The position numbers and the translations under genes are program-made. This document shows, piece after piece, positions 38,801 through 50,073 of a stretch of DNA of 64,000 bases. The DNA is from Microcyclospora pomicola (lineage: Eukaryota > Ascomycota > Dothideomycetes > Capnodiales), in the NCBI GenBank assembly GCA_002786065.1, contig NHNY01000001.1:1550001-1614000 (forward strand), in the 5' to 3' direction. The notes beneath the pieces were generated by a model. That model did no database searches. It saw nothing but the letters and a program-made list of their open reading frames with translations, and was not told where the DNA came from. Within the stretch, counting starts at the first letter, position 1; each line of letters begins with the position of its first letter.

Positions 38801-39761
38801 CTAGTTATTCTGCTGGCTGTTCAGGATCCTGAGAATCGCCAGGAACAAGTTGATGATGTCCAGATACAAGCTGATGGCTGCTGCAATCTCCTCTTCCACG
38901 TGGTAGTGTCTCATGACAAGCTGCGTATCCACAAGGATGTAGCCGCTGAAGATCAGGGCAGCCACAACACCGTAGCCTAGCTCGACAGCGCTGGTGCGTG
39001 GGAAGAATGCAGACATGAACCCAAAGAGAACCAGCACCCAAAGAGCTCCGAAGAGGTAGGGCATCCAGGAGGTGAAGTCATATTTCGTCTGACAGGCGAA
39101 CAGCGTGAGGGCAACGAAGATGCCAAGCGTGAAGATCAAGGCTTGGATGACGATGCGAGAGTCGTAGAAGGAGGTAATAACAGAGATGCTGTAGGCCTCG
39201 AGACCTGTGAAGCCGGCGAGGAAGATGAGGTTCGTTGGGTATGACTTCCGTTTCTGCCCGATCTCTGTCAGTGAAGAACTGAGGGTAGTACACTCTACTG
39301 CCCAAGGTTTGCATGACTTACCCAGAATGTGAGAAGCATAAAGCCGATCGCACCAAACAAGCTGACCCACAACATCCATGAGTTGCTCTGAATCCAGTTT
39401 TTGTATGGCGTGCTGAAGAAGGAGACGGCTGAGAGCGCCGTTGTGAACAGCAACTGGACTGTCAAGATAGCGTAGACCTTTCTGATGAACTGCATGCGAA
39501 TGGGAAGTGTCGCCTCTGCGACAGAGCCGCCAAACTAGTAGGGTCCATCAGCATTTGTTCTCTGGCCATCCTCCTTGCGTCTCTTTGTTCTCTGCTCACC
39601 TTGAAGTCATCGGGCAGGTTGTCGTCCTCAGCCCGACTCTCACCCATCACAGGCTCAGCCTGGTATGAGGGCGGTGCTTGTGTATACGAGGATGCAGCGG
39701 TCGGCTCGTCCTCGAAACTGTCCCGCGTCGGCGCGGGGGCATACTTGGTCTTGGACGCCAT
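38801..39761 (-). CDS. bxi1: BAX inhibitor-1 family membrane protein
   Basis: Three reverse-strand exons, 39761-39600, 39534-39322 and 39253-38801, with introns of 65 nt (GTGAGC...CTAG) and 68 nt (GTAAGT...GCAG); 275 residues. The cytosolic N-terminus is Pro/Ser-rich (APPSYQAEP) and leads to FGGSVAEATLPIRMQFIRKV. Seven hydrophobic segments follow: YAILTVQLLFTTALSAVSFF, SWMLWVSLFGAIGFMLLTFW, NLIFLAGFTGLEAYSISVI, QALIFTLGIFVALTLFA, LFGALWVLVLFGFMSAFF, YGVVAALIFSGYILVDTQL and the re-entrant AISLYLDIINLFLAILRIL. The Asp-containing last segments are typical of the TMBIM/LFG calcium-leak group. The yeast homolog Bxi1/Ybh3 acts at the ER, vacuole or mitochondria in calcium balance, the unfolded protein response and cell death. 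Confidence 0.93.
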
Positions 39762-41893
39762 GACTTTCTTTTGGATCCTGGTTTGTGTGAACGGGTGTTT
39801 GATCCACCGTTATATCGCTTGTCGAAGTGTTGGGCGAGAGCGAGAGCGTTGACAAATTGCGCGCCGAACAGAGTCGAGGTCGAGATGTTGGTGGTGAAGT
39901 GGCACCAGTGGCACGAGGCTGTCGTGATGATGATGCGGTTATTGCCGTCGCTGCACGTGGCGCGACACGCCTGATCTGGTAAGCGTCAAGACTGGAGGGG
40001 TTCCTCCTTGTCATGCACGGGATGTGGCACGGTGATCTGCTACGTGAGATATTGGTGTTGGTGTTCACCTGTGGCAATTTAACCAACAAGCCGCCGATCT
40101 ATGCAGCAGTGCGTTGGTTGAGAGGACATCAAAGTGTTCGACAGCCTTGCTCAGAAGTGCTGCACGCATCGCCGCATGCTTTCTTGGCAATGTAGGGACG
40201 GATTCAAACCGTCGATACGAGGAGCTGAGCAAGGCGACCTTCGACACGAATAGTACACATCGAGCCTTGCAAGGGAGAAGCATAGCGACATCCTCTACCG
40301 CACGTGCTCACGGGCAAGAGCTTCTCTTGCGGTAGAGCACGGCGTGCAAGACCATATCGAGGGTTGGACCATGACCATGACCGCCCTGCTTTGCTCGAGC
40401 AAGTCTCAGACTGGAAGGAGTCTGGTCTAATGCGGACATACACAGTCTATCCGTGCCACGGACGTAGAGCACTTCACCGGATCGTCTGTACACTTGTGCG
40501 GACATAACACCAATATAGAAAACGCTGTATCAGGACACCATGGAGTGCTTATCATTTCCACTTGGCGCTGGAGAATCCTGTTTGCTGTGAACGTTCTGTC
40601 CAACCCAGCCAGATGGTCTCGCATCGGGAGCAATTCTCTCCATATTACAATAGCATGCAGTCTCGATCCTCGCGCCTCACTGAAGATTGTGCCAGACAAA
40701 TGGCGTGCTGCTGTCCCCTGCGCGCATGCAGATGCTCGTGAGCCTCTTGCGCTTCGTGCCATCCTCGATGAGGGACATGACATCCTCACCCTTGACAATG
40801 CTCAATCGATACGCCACCGCAATTGCCTTGCGCGTTGCTTAAGCCAGGAAGTGCGCGAACAGGTGACTGCCGAAGACCATGGGAGATGCCCCGCCGGCCT
40901 TATGACTTGACCGTGTCATCCGGAGCCCAATTATCGAGCAAATCGTGAAGGCCGGATTGCAGCTCTTAGGCAGCTGAAAAGATTGATTTTTCTTATGGCG
41001 CTGAACGTCCTTGTCGATGTCACACTGCCGCTGCGCTGCCTCCAGCGAGGGTTCGTACAATGGTCTCCACACCGCTAAAATGATGGTGTCTGCCAGCGAA
41101 ATGCAGGCGATGGCTTTGGAGTCAATTGCTTCAGCAGAAACCTTTGTGGACAAGCGGCCCTGTATAAGAATGATCGGACGTAGGACTAGTCGTGCAAGTC
41201 TACACTACGAATTCACAAGTCCCCAACTGCTTATATTACATAAGGTTATCCAATCCCGAAACTTTGATGTACATACAAATACCTAGTCTATCTTCGGCGG
41301 TCAGCACGCGGCTACAGATTTCGATCAAGTTTTCCTCCATAGTGGCCTGGTCCTCGAAGCTGATCGCTCTATCTTCCACCTTTGACGTGTCCAGGACGGC
41401 TACTTGCTCGCTCGTTGCAGCCTGCTAGATGCTTTTCTCTGGACGCGGGTGTCGAAGACCGAGAAGCGAGATAGCGAAAGATGGATAAGGAAACGCTGCA
41501 TATAGTTTTGGCGCTATAGTCGGCCATAAGTGAGATATGCGTCTAGAGCGTCTGTAGCGAAACTCAATCGTTCGGCGCTGACTCCGGGCCTGTGACCGAG
41601 TCCCGCCTGGACCAGCCAATTAGTCTTGGCAGCTAAGCCTGGAAGTGCCAGAGTCTCGCTCAGCTGGTCCCAGAAGCGCCACGCGCGAGTCGCGAACCTG
41701 CAAGACAAGCCTAAAACCCTCACGTAGCGAACCGTCCTTGGCGTGTGAGGCTGGAGTTTTGTATCAACCCCCGAGCTTACTGCAGCAGCAAGACAATGCA
41801 ATCATTATTTAGGTGGTTCGGTCATGCCAGAATGGCAAGACACATTCTTCAGCTTCCAACTGGGAGCAATCCCAATCTGCCACAAAATCTAAG
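39762..41893. other. Divergent spacer between the BAX-inhibitor and DUF3176 genes
   Basis: 2.1 kb without a supported gene. The longest frame (40494-40910, 138 codons, forward) has no domain-like features. GGATTCAAACC at 40201-40211 resembles a tRNA B box but has no matching A box or arms. Confidence 0.5.
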
Positions 41894-43858
41894 ATGTCTA
41901 ACATCTCCATCAGGCAATCGATTTCAGACGATGGCCTGAGGGTTGAAAGTTTGCAGCACAAATCAGATACCTGCGATTGTGACAACAAGAAAGGGCCAAA
42001 TGTGGATGTACAAAGTCTGCCATCAGAGAGCACCAAGCTTGATACTACAATCTGGAATCCCGGATGGCTCTCACAATTGCCTTGGCTAGGCCTGGGATCA
42101 TTGCTCGGTGTCTTACTGTGCTCTATAGCAGCGATCCTCGTGTTAGCACTATCTGACACCCTGCCCGAAGAACGTTGGCCGAAGCAAGTCAAGCCAAGCG
42201 TCATTCTCGCCGGGCTCAACAGTCTGTCCAATTTGTTCTTTGGGGTTGCGATCGCTCATGGCGTGACAATCGCTTGGTGGCGAAAGGCGGTTCAAGGGAC
42301 TACTATCGAAAGCCTGCACAAGGATTGGTTGTTCGGCTCAAGCTTGATGAACGCTACCTTTGCTGGTCGAGCTTTCAACACCATCGCGCTGGCTGCTCTC
42401 GCAGCAAAGCTTTCGATCATCGACGGAATGCTCATGCAAAGTGCTGAAAGTGCTTACATCAGTGCAGGATCACCCAAGGTCACGCACGCGATCGAAGGTT
42501 TTGCGAGCGAGAATTTCGGCATGACTGGACGTACGCAGACGGGTTCATCGAACCCTGACTATATCAATGCCGATGTCTTTGAGAATCTTGTGGTCTGGGA
42601 TCAGAACAAGCATCAGCTTCCCCTCACGGCATTCAAGGGCTGCGACGGCCGATGCTTTATGAAGATACCTGCTGCTGGGTTCCATTTCGAGTGCAACACG
42701 ACTTCGAATGCGATAGATTTCACTGTGGATCAGACGAACAATGCACGCATCACGCTTCGGAATGGCACCTCGCTATATCTCAATGGATCTCAAAGCAACA
42801 GCAGTCAGACAATATTCTCCATCCACTTCAGCCACCACTACCCAGATACGTTGAATTTGGCCGAATATCTGACTATGAATGTCACCTACGTCGAAAGTGC
42901 TCGAACTTCGACAAATGATTCCAATGATTGCACTGGAAGCCTATACGAGCAGACCTGCATTCTTCGACCTGCGATCATCGATTATCCCGTCATGATTGAG
43001 AACTACACCGCCGGAAGCACGCACCTACAAGGACTCACCGTGGGAGTGACAGAGGAGTCTTATCCCCACGTCCTCATCACAACAGACTTCAATGAAACTT
43101 TCCAACAGCAGCAAGGCTTTGATTTCATTCAAGAGATCGATCTGAACGATACTCTCCATGATGGTACTTCAACGGAGACTTCACTCGCCGGTATAGAAAA
43201 GGCTTTCGCCATGTATTTCGGTGGCAGTAGTACAATCCAGTGGTCGGACGAGGCGGGATGGTCTGTCGATCAAGACGGAAATGCGCGATCATTCTTAGCG
43301 GATTCTACTGCCCTGAGCTGTGCCACTTCGTACAACAGCCCTACGAACCCGCCGCGCGATGAAGATCATGTCAGCTCGCAAAGCGTGGTGGCATCGATCA
43401 ATCAGATCATGTTCGCTATTGCTACGAATGTCTCACACGGCTACGTTCTGGATTCAAACTCTGAAGCAAAGAACTACACTGGTGTCGTGTACACTGATAC
43501 CTTACATTATCAGACGCGTTGGCCATACGCTGCCGGAGCAGTAGCCAGCACGTTGTTTTGCATTCTATGCATTCTTCCCGTCTACTGGGGCTATTGGCAA
43601 TTGGGCAGAAAGGTAAGTGCACCAAGACGGCATGTCAAACCAACTTTGCGGCTGACCCCAGACTAGGTGACCTTAGACCCCTTTGAGATCGCTCATGCGT
43701 TTCGATCGCCCCTTACCGCCAATGCCACTCATGGTGATGTCGAGAAAATGATGACCGAGGTGGGCCAAGAGAAGATCCAATACGGGCAAGTTGTTACAGA
43801 TGACGCCCATTGTGTATTGGGTCTGGCGGACCCAAGAATGGTCATCAATCCTCATTGA
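41894..43858 (+). CDS. DUF3176-family membrane protein
   Basis: Two exons, 41894-43612 and 43667-43858, intron 54 nt (GTAAGT...CTAG); 636 residues. Three helices lie in the N-terminal 200 residues (GLGSLLGVLLCSIAAILVLA; SLSNLFFGVAIAHGVTIAWW; AFNTIALAALAAKLSIID). A large region of about 340 residues with many N-glycosylation sites (NGT, NSS, NDS, NYT) faces outside. A last helix, AAGAVASTLFCILCILPVYW, ends in YWQLGRK, joined by splicing to VTLDPFEIAHAFRSPL. This plan, including the LxPFEIAxAF tail, is that of the fungal DUF3176 family (PF11374). No function is known. An upstream in-frame ATG at 41813 would add 27 polar residues; the one at 41894 is preferred. Confidence 0.85.
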
Positions 43859-44726
43859 TCCCGGTCTCAGGACCATTTGTCACTATCTCAGCCCCCCAGT
43901 CCGACTGGGAGATCGAACCCGACCACCTCCCCCTATGTCCCGAGTTCATCGCGCAGCCAATCAGTCGTGGCATACAGTCCGAGCGATATCGTTACCTCTT
44001 CGACATCGCTCGCTACCCGACGGAACGTTAGGACAGATTTCCCCAGGCTTCCTCGATTGGCAAACTCAACTCGTTCAGGCCTGGTGGACCTTCAATCGAA
44101 GCATATCCTCCGGGCACGCGACGTTATTCAACGCGTCGTCAGCGAGAACGAGGCTCAGAAGCGTGACCCATTGGCGAAAGAGAAGACACCGCTCGATAGA
44201 GATCTGAGAAATGGAGACGGTGATGCTGTGTTGATCCGCAGGCTTGATACGATGGCCATTGGCCAGGGCCATATACGGAGCTCCAGATGAGGACAGGCGG
44301 GAGAGATGGGGAGGGAGGGAGGTCGATAGTAGTTTAATGATTGATGATAATGCCGATAGGGAGAAGGGCCGAGCGCTTTTGGTGCTCCCGAGAGTAACAT
44401 TCACAATATAAGACTCAGCCACCTGCTTTTCTCTACGATTTCGCAGCAGCGACAACTTCGAATCCTGGCATGCGAGGCTCACGGGCGTGTGTGTGTGATG
44501 ACGTTGTCACTATTTTCGGTACAAATGGAGGTATTATCTGAAGCATTGAATCTGAAATCTGCCTAAAGGTGGCTCAATATTACCGGAGCTCCTGTATGTA
44601 CAATTGCACGAAGCCACCACGCAGTTGCTACATGTTCTCCTCTCGAGTCATTCTACGACTAGTATCCCTAACTATCGCATGACAAACAAAAATCGTGTAC
44701 GTTGACTGCAACCAGACAAGTTCGCC
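43859..44726. other. Convergent spacer between the DUF3176 and CSC1-like genes
   Basis: Untranslated ends of both genes. Overlapping frames of up to 138 codons cross 43791-44482 on both strands but none looks coding. GGTTCGATC at about 43915 on the reverse strand resembles a tRNA T arm but the stem does not pair. Confidence 0.5.
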
Positions 44727-47276
44727 TTAGATAATCTGTGGGGCCTTGTAGACTGGCACATGTGCAAAATCGTGGTCCCAATGTAGCACCCCATTCTCAT
44801 CGATCTCCGCAGCTTCGTCTGTGGATGGAATGTCCACAGCTTCATTCTGTTCAATCTCCCCTTTCGAAACTCCAACGCTATCTCGTGGGATCCACGCTTT
44901 CGGAGGCTTGGACGTCAGTGCTGGTGCGGTGTATGCCTTCTCTACTGCTTCATCGGAAAGAGCCTCCGAAGTTTCTTCGCGCGAAGCTGAGGGGTCATTG
45001 AGGACGTTCGTCGCCTGACTCCGCGCCGTCGACACGACGGAATCAAAGAGATCAGATAGTACTCGCGGTGCTGGCTTAGGCAAGTGCTTAAGCCCAAGCC
45101 GTCTGCCATGAGATGCCGCATGGCGAGCAGCTTCGTCATCTGGATCAACACCATCCTCCTCGGCGAGTAAGGGTTCCTGCTCTTGCCATTTATCGACACC
45201 AAGATAAATCTCAAGAGGTCGTAAAGCTCGATCAAGCACCAAGTTAACGACCGCGGTGAGTATGAGGAGGACAATCATGATTGCTGTTTGAGCACCAGCT
45301 TTTCTGAGCCCAAACAGACCAATCAAACATAGCTGCGCTAAATAAATACCGGTCGGTACTTGTTGAAGGGCTCTCTTGTAGGCCTCACCTCTGGTATCGG
45401 TCTTGGTTTGTCGGACATATAGTAAGCTGTATCGATAGCTGAGATAGTAGACGATCACACCGATAGCTGCGAAGCCCAGCACCAACGGCGCAATGCAAGA
45501 GTACACAATAGCGATCACCAAGAAATTCGTGAACTTGGGGTACCAAGAAGCCCAAGGTGTACCCTTCATCTGCGAATGTGTTTGGAAATGCTCACGAGGA
45601 GTCTTGTCCCAGAACTTCTCGTAGAAAAGGAGCTCAAGCAAATCTGAATAGTTCAGGATATTGCTAGTTGCGCTCGTTGTGCCTTGAATGATGAAATAGG
45701 TCAAATAGAAATTACTGGCCTTAGGCAAAGCTTCGGCGAGAAGTGACGGGGTTTGATCTGGGTGTTGGATGATCTGTGTCGTCACTGATGCTGCTCCGGA
45801 CGAGAATGTCGTGATGAGGAAAACTTGGAAGACCTGGAACACAAAATACCAGGCTTGTGTCTTCAATTCAGCCTGGGCATTGGTCGGTTCCCCTGATAGC
45901 TTCGCAATGTGCCGAAAGAGCTTTGGCACATACGAGACGAACCAACTGGTCAGAGCTGGAGGAACGAGACCGCTCAGAAGTGAAACAACCCATGGCGGCA
46001 GGTTGTTGATCCAGTTCAGCCACCTGACATTATTGGCGAGGTATTTAACATTACTGATTGTTCCAAGGATACCAGTAGGGATGGAGAAGAAGATCGTGAA
46101 TGCAACAACAAAAGCTAGACCAAGCGAGGCCTTGGACATGCGTACAGTGCCGGGCAAGGCGATGTTCTTCCACAGAATCTCCTTTGGTTGAGGAGCAAGG
46201 TAGCGGTCCTCAAGTGGCAAGTGCTTCAGAAACGTGATGTTCTGAAATGCTCGGTGTGCCGCACTCTGGTCTGAAAAGGCCACAAACACCGCACTCTGTT
46301 CTGGAATGTTGCGGCTCGGAGCTGCTCGGTGAGATTCGATCTTTTTGTTCAGATCGACAATCATGAGCCTTGATCGTTCGATTGGGTCGAACTTCTTTCC
46401 GACCAGTAACGGCATTCGCTGAGTTGGCCGCTGAGTCTTAGGCACAACCTGGCCATCTTCTGTACCATTCAAAGTCCACTTTCCCTCTTTCTTGAGCTTC
46501 ATAGCCTTCACACCGAGATCCATCTGCGCACTCTCCAGATCAAAGATACTCTGATTGCGTTGCTCGATCAGCGTTTCAAGGTCTCCGTTGTCCTTGACTG
46601 GCCAGCTTCTCTCCGCCCCTTCTCCGAAGTACTGCTTCAAGTTGTCAGGTTGACACGCCTCGCGAGGAGCGTTCATGAATAGGACAGTTCGTGCTGAAAG
46701 TCGTGAAGCATTCGTGTCGTCCAGAAGATATGCTTGGCGGATTCCAATCAAACGAAGACGTTCCCTAACCACAAGCACCATGACACATGTGAAGAATATC
46801 GATGCTATTACTGTGTGTGCCCACAGGTGATCATTCTTTGCGATGTTACTGAACGAGATCTTGTCGAGCTGGCTGGCTGTCCCTCCTCCAGTAGCATTGA
46901 CTGGCATCAGAATCGGCCATGTCAAGAGGCATCCCAGCAGACAGATCCCAACGATGAACTTCAGAAAGCGGAGATAAAGGTAAGCATCCAGGGAATTGTG
47001 TTGAAGCACAAAGTTGTCCGATAGCTTGCGAAAGTCATGGAACCAGTGACCACCTGTCGACCTTGTAGCGGGAGTACGATGCTTCTCAGGGACTGTGCCC
47101 AGGAATGTCCTCGGTGCGTAGAACTTCCGGTAGTAGTTGCGAATCAAGGCGAAAATGGCAAGATAGAGCATCGACACCAAGAATGTCGGGATGAAAGCAG
47201 CAAGGATGGCTGCGCCTGAAGTTGATTTCTCGCTACGATGATTTCCATAGCCACCGTCTGTGATGCTAAACTCCAT
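44727..47276 (-). CDS. CSC1/OSCA-like calcium-permeable osmosensitive channel
   Basis: 849 residues, single exon. The N-terminal block GAAILAAFIPTFLVSMLYLA and RNYYRKFYAPRTFLGTVPE is the late-exocytosis TM1 region; TM2-3 follow (FLKFIVGICLLGCLLTWPIL, HTVIASIFFTCVMVLVV). The cytosolic RNA-recognition-like domain (about 190-370) includes RTVLFMNAPREA and AVFVAFSDQSAAHRAFQ. The pore region (about 385-690) has GLAFVVAFTIFFSIPTGILG, NFYLTYFIIQGTTSATSNIL and FTNFLVIAIVYSCIAPLVLG. This is the Csc1/Phm7/Rsn1 family (TMEM63/OSCA), mechanically gated cation channels of the plasma or internal membranes. Several paralogs exist in each fungus and I cannot tell which this is. The acidic C-terminal tail (about 700-849) is likely regulatory. 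Confidence 0.92.
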   Translation of the reverse strand: MEFSITDGGYGNHRSEKSTSGAAILAAFIPTFLVSMLYLAIFALIRNYYRKFYAPRTFLGTVPEKHRTPATRSTGGHWFHDFRKLSDNFVLQHNSLDAYLYLRFLKFIVGICLLGCLLTWPILMPVNATGGGTASQLDKISFSNIAKNDHLWAHTVIASIFFTCVMVLVVRERLRLIGIRQAYLLDDTNASRLSARTVLFMNAPREACQPDNLKQYFGEGAERSWPVKDNGDLETLIEQRNQSIFDLESAQMDLGVKAMKLKKEGKWTLNGTEDGQVVPKTQRPTQRMPLLVGKKFDPIERSRLMIVDLNKKIESHRAAPSRNIPEQSAVFVAFSDQSAAHRAFQNITFLKHLPLEDRYLAPQPKEILWKNIALPGTVRMSKASLGLAFVVAFTIFFSIPTGILGTISNVKYLANNVRWLNWINNLPPWVVSLLSGLVPPALTSWFVSYVPKLFRHIAKLSGEPTNAQAELKTQAWYFVFQVFQVFLITTFSSGAASVTTQIIQHPDQTPSLLAEALPKASNFYLTYFIIQGTTSATSNILNYSDLLELLFYEKFWDKTPREHFQTHSQMKGTPWASWYPKFTNFLVIAIVYSCIAPLVLGFAAIGVIVYYLSYRYSLLYVRQTKTDTRGEAYKRALQQVPTGIYLAQLCLIGLFGLRKAGAQTAIMIVLLILTAVVNLVLDRALRPLEIYLGVDKWQEQEPLLAEEDGVDPDDEAARHAASHGRRLGLKHLPKPAPRVLSDLFDSVVSTARSQATNVLNDPSASREETSEALSDEAVEKAYTAPALTSKPPKAWIPRDSVGVSKGEIEQNEAVDIPSTDEAAEIDENGVLHWDHDFAHVPVYKAPQII

Positions 47277-48086
47277 GATAACTGCGAGCGGCGGAGCTAG
47301 CTGCTCAGCGATTCATTCATGGACACAATTTTTGAGCTGCTCTCTCGAGCTGAAGGAAGCACCAAGGAAGCCTGGAACTATACTGAATTGATGCTTGGGT
47401 CAAATCTCACAAAGCATGATAAGCCGATGTATTGGTGAGAAAGTTGTGCTGCTTTGAACCAAGCTCTGCGCGCTGGGCTGGAGTTGGCAGTGACTGTATG
47501 TGATCCGTGAACGCGTAGGGTCCATATGGCTGGTGACGTCATCGGACGTCGAACAACACGAGCATCCAACATAGCAAGGATGCAACATCAGTGATGGTTG
47601 GTAGCAGTTTCACGTCACATGAGTTTACATTGCTACCTTAGGTAAACCTATGTTCTGTCAATCTTGCACACTCCCATACCTCTGATCGTGTACTCATTGA
47701 TGTCTTCAAGGTTCAGCTTCGGAATCACTGGGATGCTTCGATGTGCCGTTTCGAGGATTCATCTTTCCGGCAGTACATACTGGTCTGGTGCCACATTACT
47801 TCAACCCTCCGAGGCCTGAACATCGCCTGTGATGGCTTATACCAAGGTCATCCGACACATCAGGTTGATCACAACCACGTAGAATCTACAAGTATGTATC
47901 TTATTTAGGCACTAGGTAAGCCTGCTTGTTTCGCATGAACGGCACTCGTTAAGGCGGGGCACTATAGTGTCAGAAAGACCTGAAAGTGGAGCGAAAGTGT
48001 GGGTACGACCTCACCTCATATCCTTCACTTCAGAGTACTCCGGAATCTCATCACGCGAAATATCTCTCTGGAGTATACTCAGCAAG
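47277..48086. other. Divergent promoter region between the CSC1-like and GST genes
   Basis: No gene seen. The GST frame stays open upstream to 47967, but the extra 40 residues are not GST-like. Two nearby CCTTAGGTAAACC/CACTAGGTAAGCC-like motifs (about 47635 and 47911) are the only similar pair noticed. Confidence 0.5.
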
Positions 48087-48956
48087 ATGGCGTCACAATC
48101 GAAGCTGTTCTTACACAACCACCCGCTCTCGTCGTACGCCCAGAAAGTCCGTATTGCCTTACGTGCGAAAGGCCTTGCGTTCGACCATGAAGTGCCCAAA
48201 GGTCTGGCATCTGGCAGTAGCGTCGATGGTCTGGATGGAGCAAACCCACGCAATGAGGTGCCAGCTCTAGTGGACGGGGACTTCAGAATTTTCGACTCAA
48301 CGGCAATCCTGGGATATCTCGAAGATAAATTCCCCGAAAAGCAGCTACTCCCACGCGATCCTCGTCAGAGGGCCGAGGCTAGGATGATTGAAGAGGTCTG
48401 CGATACGCACTACGAAGCGATCAATTGGGTGCGTGTCTCGGCTTGGTCTGGGAAGTGAACCTTGGGTGCTGACTTCAGTCATGTTCAGGCGCACGGAGAG
48501 ATCACTTGGATGGGCCGTGCCGAGGGTGAGCTCGCCGTGAAGCTGATCAAGCAAATTCAGGCACAAGCTGCCGTCATTCAGACTTGGCTGGCCGCACAAC
48601 TGGGTACTCGTGAGTACTTCAATGGCTCAACATTCGGCTATGCAGACGTCTGCGTGGCCCCATTCGTCAATCGTGCTACCGACAACGGATATGGTCCGGA
48701 CGAGGGTACCCCGTTGCATCAATGGTTGAGTCGTGTAAGGCAACATCCGTCAGTGAAAGAGACCTTCGATGAGTATAGAGAGTCAGTCGCGAAAATGCCA
48801 GGCATGAAAGACGTTTTCCTGAGTGGAACCTTTAAGCGCGAATATCGTGACCATCGTCTTGAGTTCATGATCAAGTCTGGCGGGCTTGATGTCGTGTTGG
48901 ATGGCATTAAGAACAACAACATTCGGTTTTCTTGGCCTGAGCCGGCGAAGATGTGA
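48087..48956 (+). CDS. Glutathione S-transferase
   Basis: Two exons, 48087-48428 and 48489-48956, intron 60 nt (GTGCGT...TTCAG); 269 residues. The thioredoxin-like N-domain begins SKLFLHNHPLSSYAQKVRIA, where the Ser residues in PLSSY stand at the usual catalytic Ser/Tyr place. NEVPALVDGDFRIFDSTAIL carries the cis-Pro and the Asp-Ser pair that hold the glutathione gamma-glutamyl group. The all-helical C-domain includes FGYADVCVAPFVNRA. The last 45 residues extend past the usual fold. The protein ends PAKM, which matches the loose PTS1 pattern but with an unfavourable Pro-rich context. Likely cytosolic detoxification; substrate unknown. It is tail-to-tail with the SDR gene, 78 bp apart. Confidence 0.88.
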
Positions 48957-49034
48957 GAAGAATATCATTGAATGCAGTCGATTGTACATAAGAAGTCGGA
49001 AACCAGATTGTGACATGTCAAGATGTGGCGTGAA

Positions 49035-50073
49035 TCACCATGGCTGTACTGGCCAGTTGTAATTACGCAAAATCTGCCCAGCATACTCGTCAAATTCCCC
49101 CTCGACGACTTTCCTCAATGAAAGCCCACCGACAGAAGGGGGTTGAGCGCCTCCTTTCTTGAGCATTTCGGGATTGCCTCCAAGGCTTGTGGCAAGCACG
49201 GGCGTGTGATTAGCGCATTTGTATGCCGCTCTGAACGGGTTGTCCAAGTCAACTTACGCCCGGGTGCTACTGCAAACACTTTTGCCTTGTCCTCTGTCAA
49301 CATACGGCTCCACTCGACCATGAGCATGTTCAAAGCGATTTTAGATGTCTTGTATGCCAACGCAGCCGGTGGCTTGGTAAGACCTGCTGGTGGGATTCTC
49401 TTCGACAAGACGTTTGGGGCCTTGGTCTCGTGGAACGAGGCAAGTCCGCTAGTGAAGAAGAGCAGTCTAGGACTACTCTGCGAATTGAGTAGTATAGGGA
49501 GAAACGCTTCAGTGACGAGGTGAGCGCTCGCCACGTTGACATCCCAGGTCCGTGACCATGCCTGGCGAGCGGTCATCCGACCCTCGTGGCCCTGGGCGTC
49601 GTAGGAGACTCCTATGCAGTAGATCAGTATTCGTGGATATGGAAGAACGCTTAGGCCACGGAAGTGATCTCCGCAGTCTCACGCTGGCCCGCTTCAGACC
49701 TTGACCGTGATCGTTGTGAAGCCGTACTCACCAGCATTATCAATCAAGACATCAATCTTCTTTAGGGTTTTTGAGACTGCCGCAACCGCGACCGACATGG
49801 AATCGTCACTTTCAACATCGATCTGAATAGCTCCGACGGTGCTCTTTGTGCCGGGCAGCTCCTCCAGAACTGTCAAAGACGCTTGCTGTGCCTTGCTCAA
49901 GTCACGGCCTGAAAACAAGATATAATAAGTTGTGTCCGATTGCAAAAGGGCCTTGACTGCCTCGTGTCCGCGGCCCGCATAGGTCCCTGTGGGAATGTTC
50001 AGCATAGATTCGGTAGTAAGAGGACATGTACCACTCTCTACCTACCTGTGATCAGAACAATCTTGGCTGCCAT
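49035..50073 (-). CDS. Short-chain dehydrogenase/reductase
   Basis: Four reverse-strand exons: 50073-50046, 49986-49732, 49611-49258 and 49177-49035, introns 59, 120 and 80 nt; 259 residues. The NAD(P) motif TGTYAGRG is built across the first junction (MAAKIVLI + TGTYAG). LIDNAG is the second motif, split by intron 2. Active-site residues are Ser in FFTSGLASF and YKTSK (Tyr and Lys). VAPG follows. The last junction is uncertain: the donor GTAAGT is clear, but the only acceptor in frame is GGAG at 49178, which skips residues LATSLG that homologs usually keep, while a better acceptor (CACAAG at 49186) leads to an early stop. The product resembles the fungal carbonyl-reductase-like SDRs; substrate unknown. 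Confidence 0.75.

Noticed and set aside
40494-40910. 138-codon forward frame in the BAX-inhibitor/DUF3176 spacer
   Set aside because: No family, no secondary-structure pattern, no splice partners.
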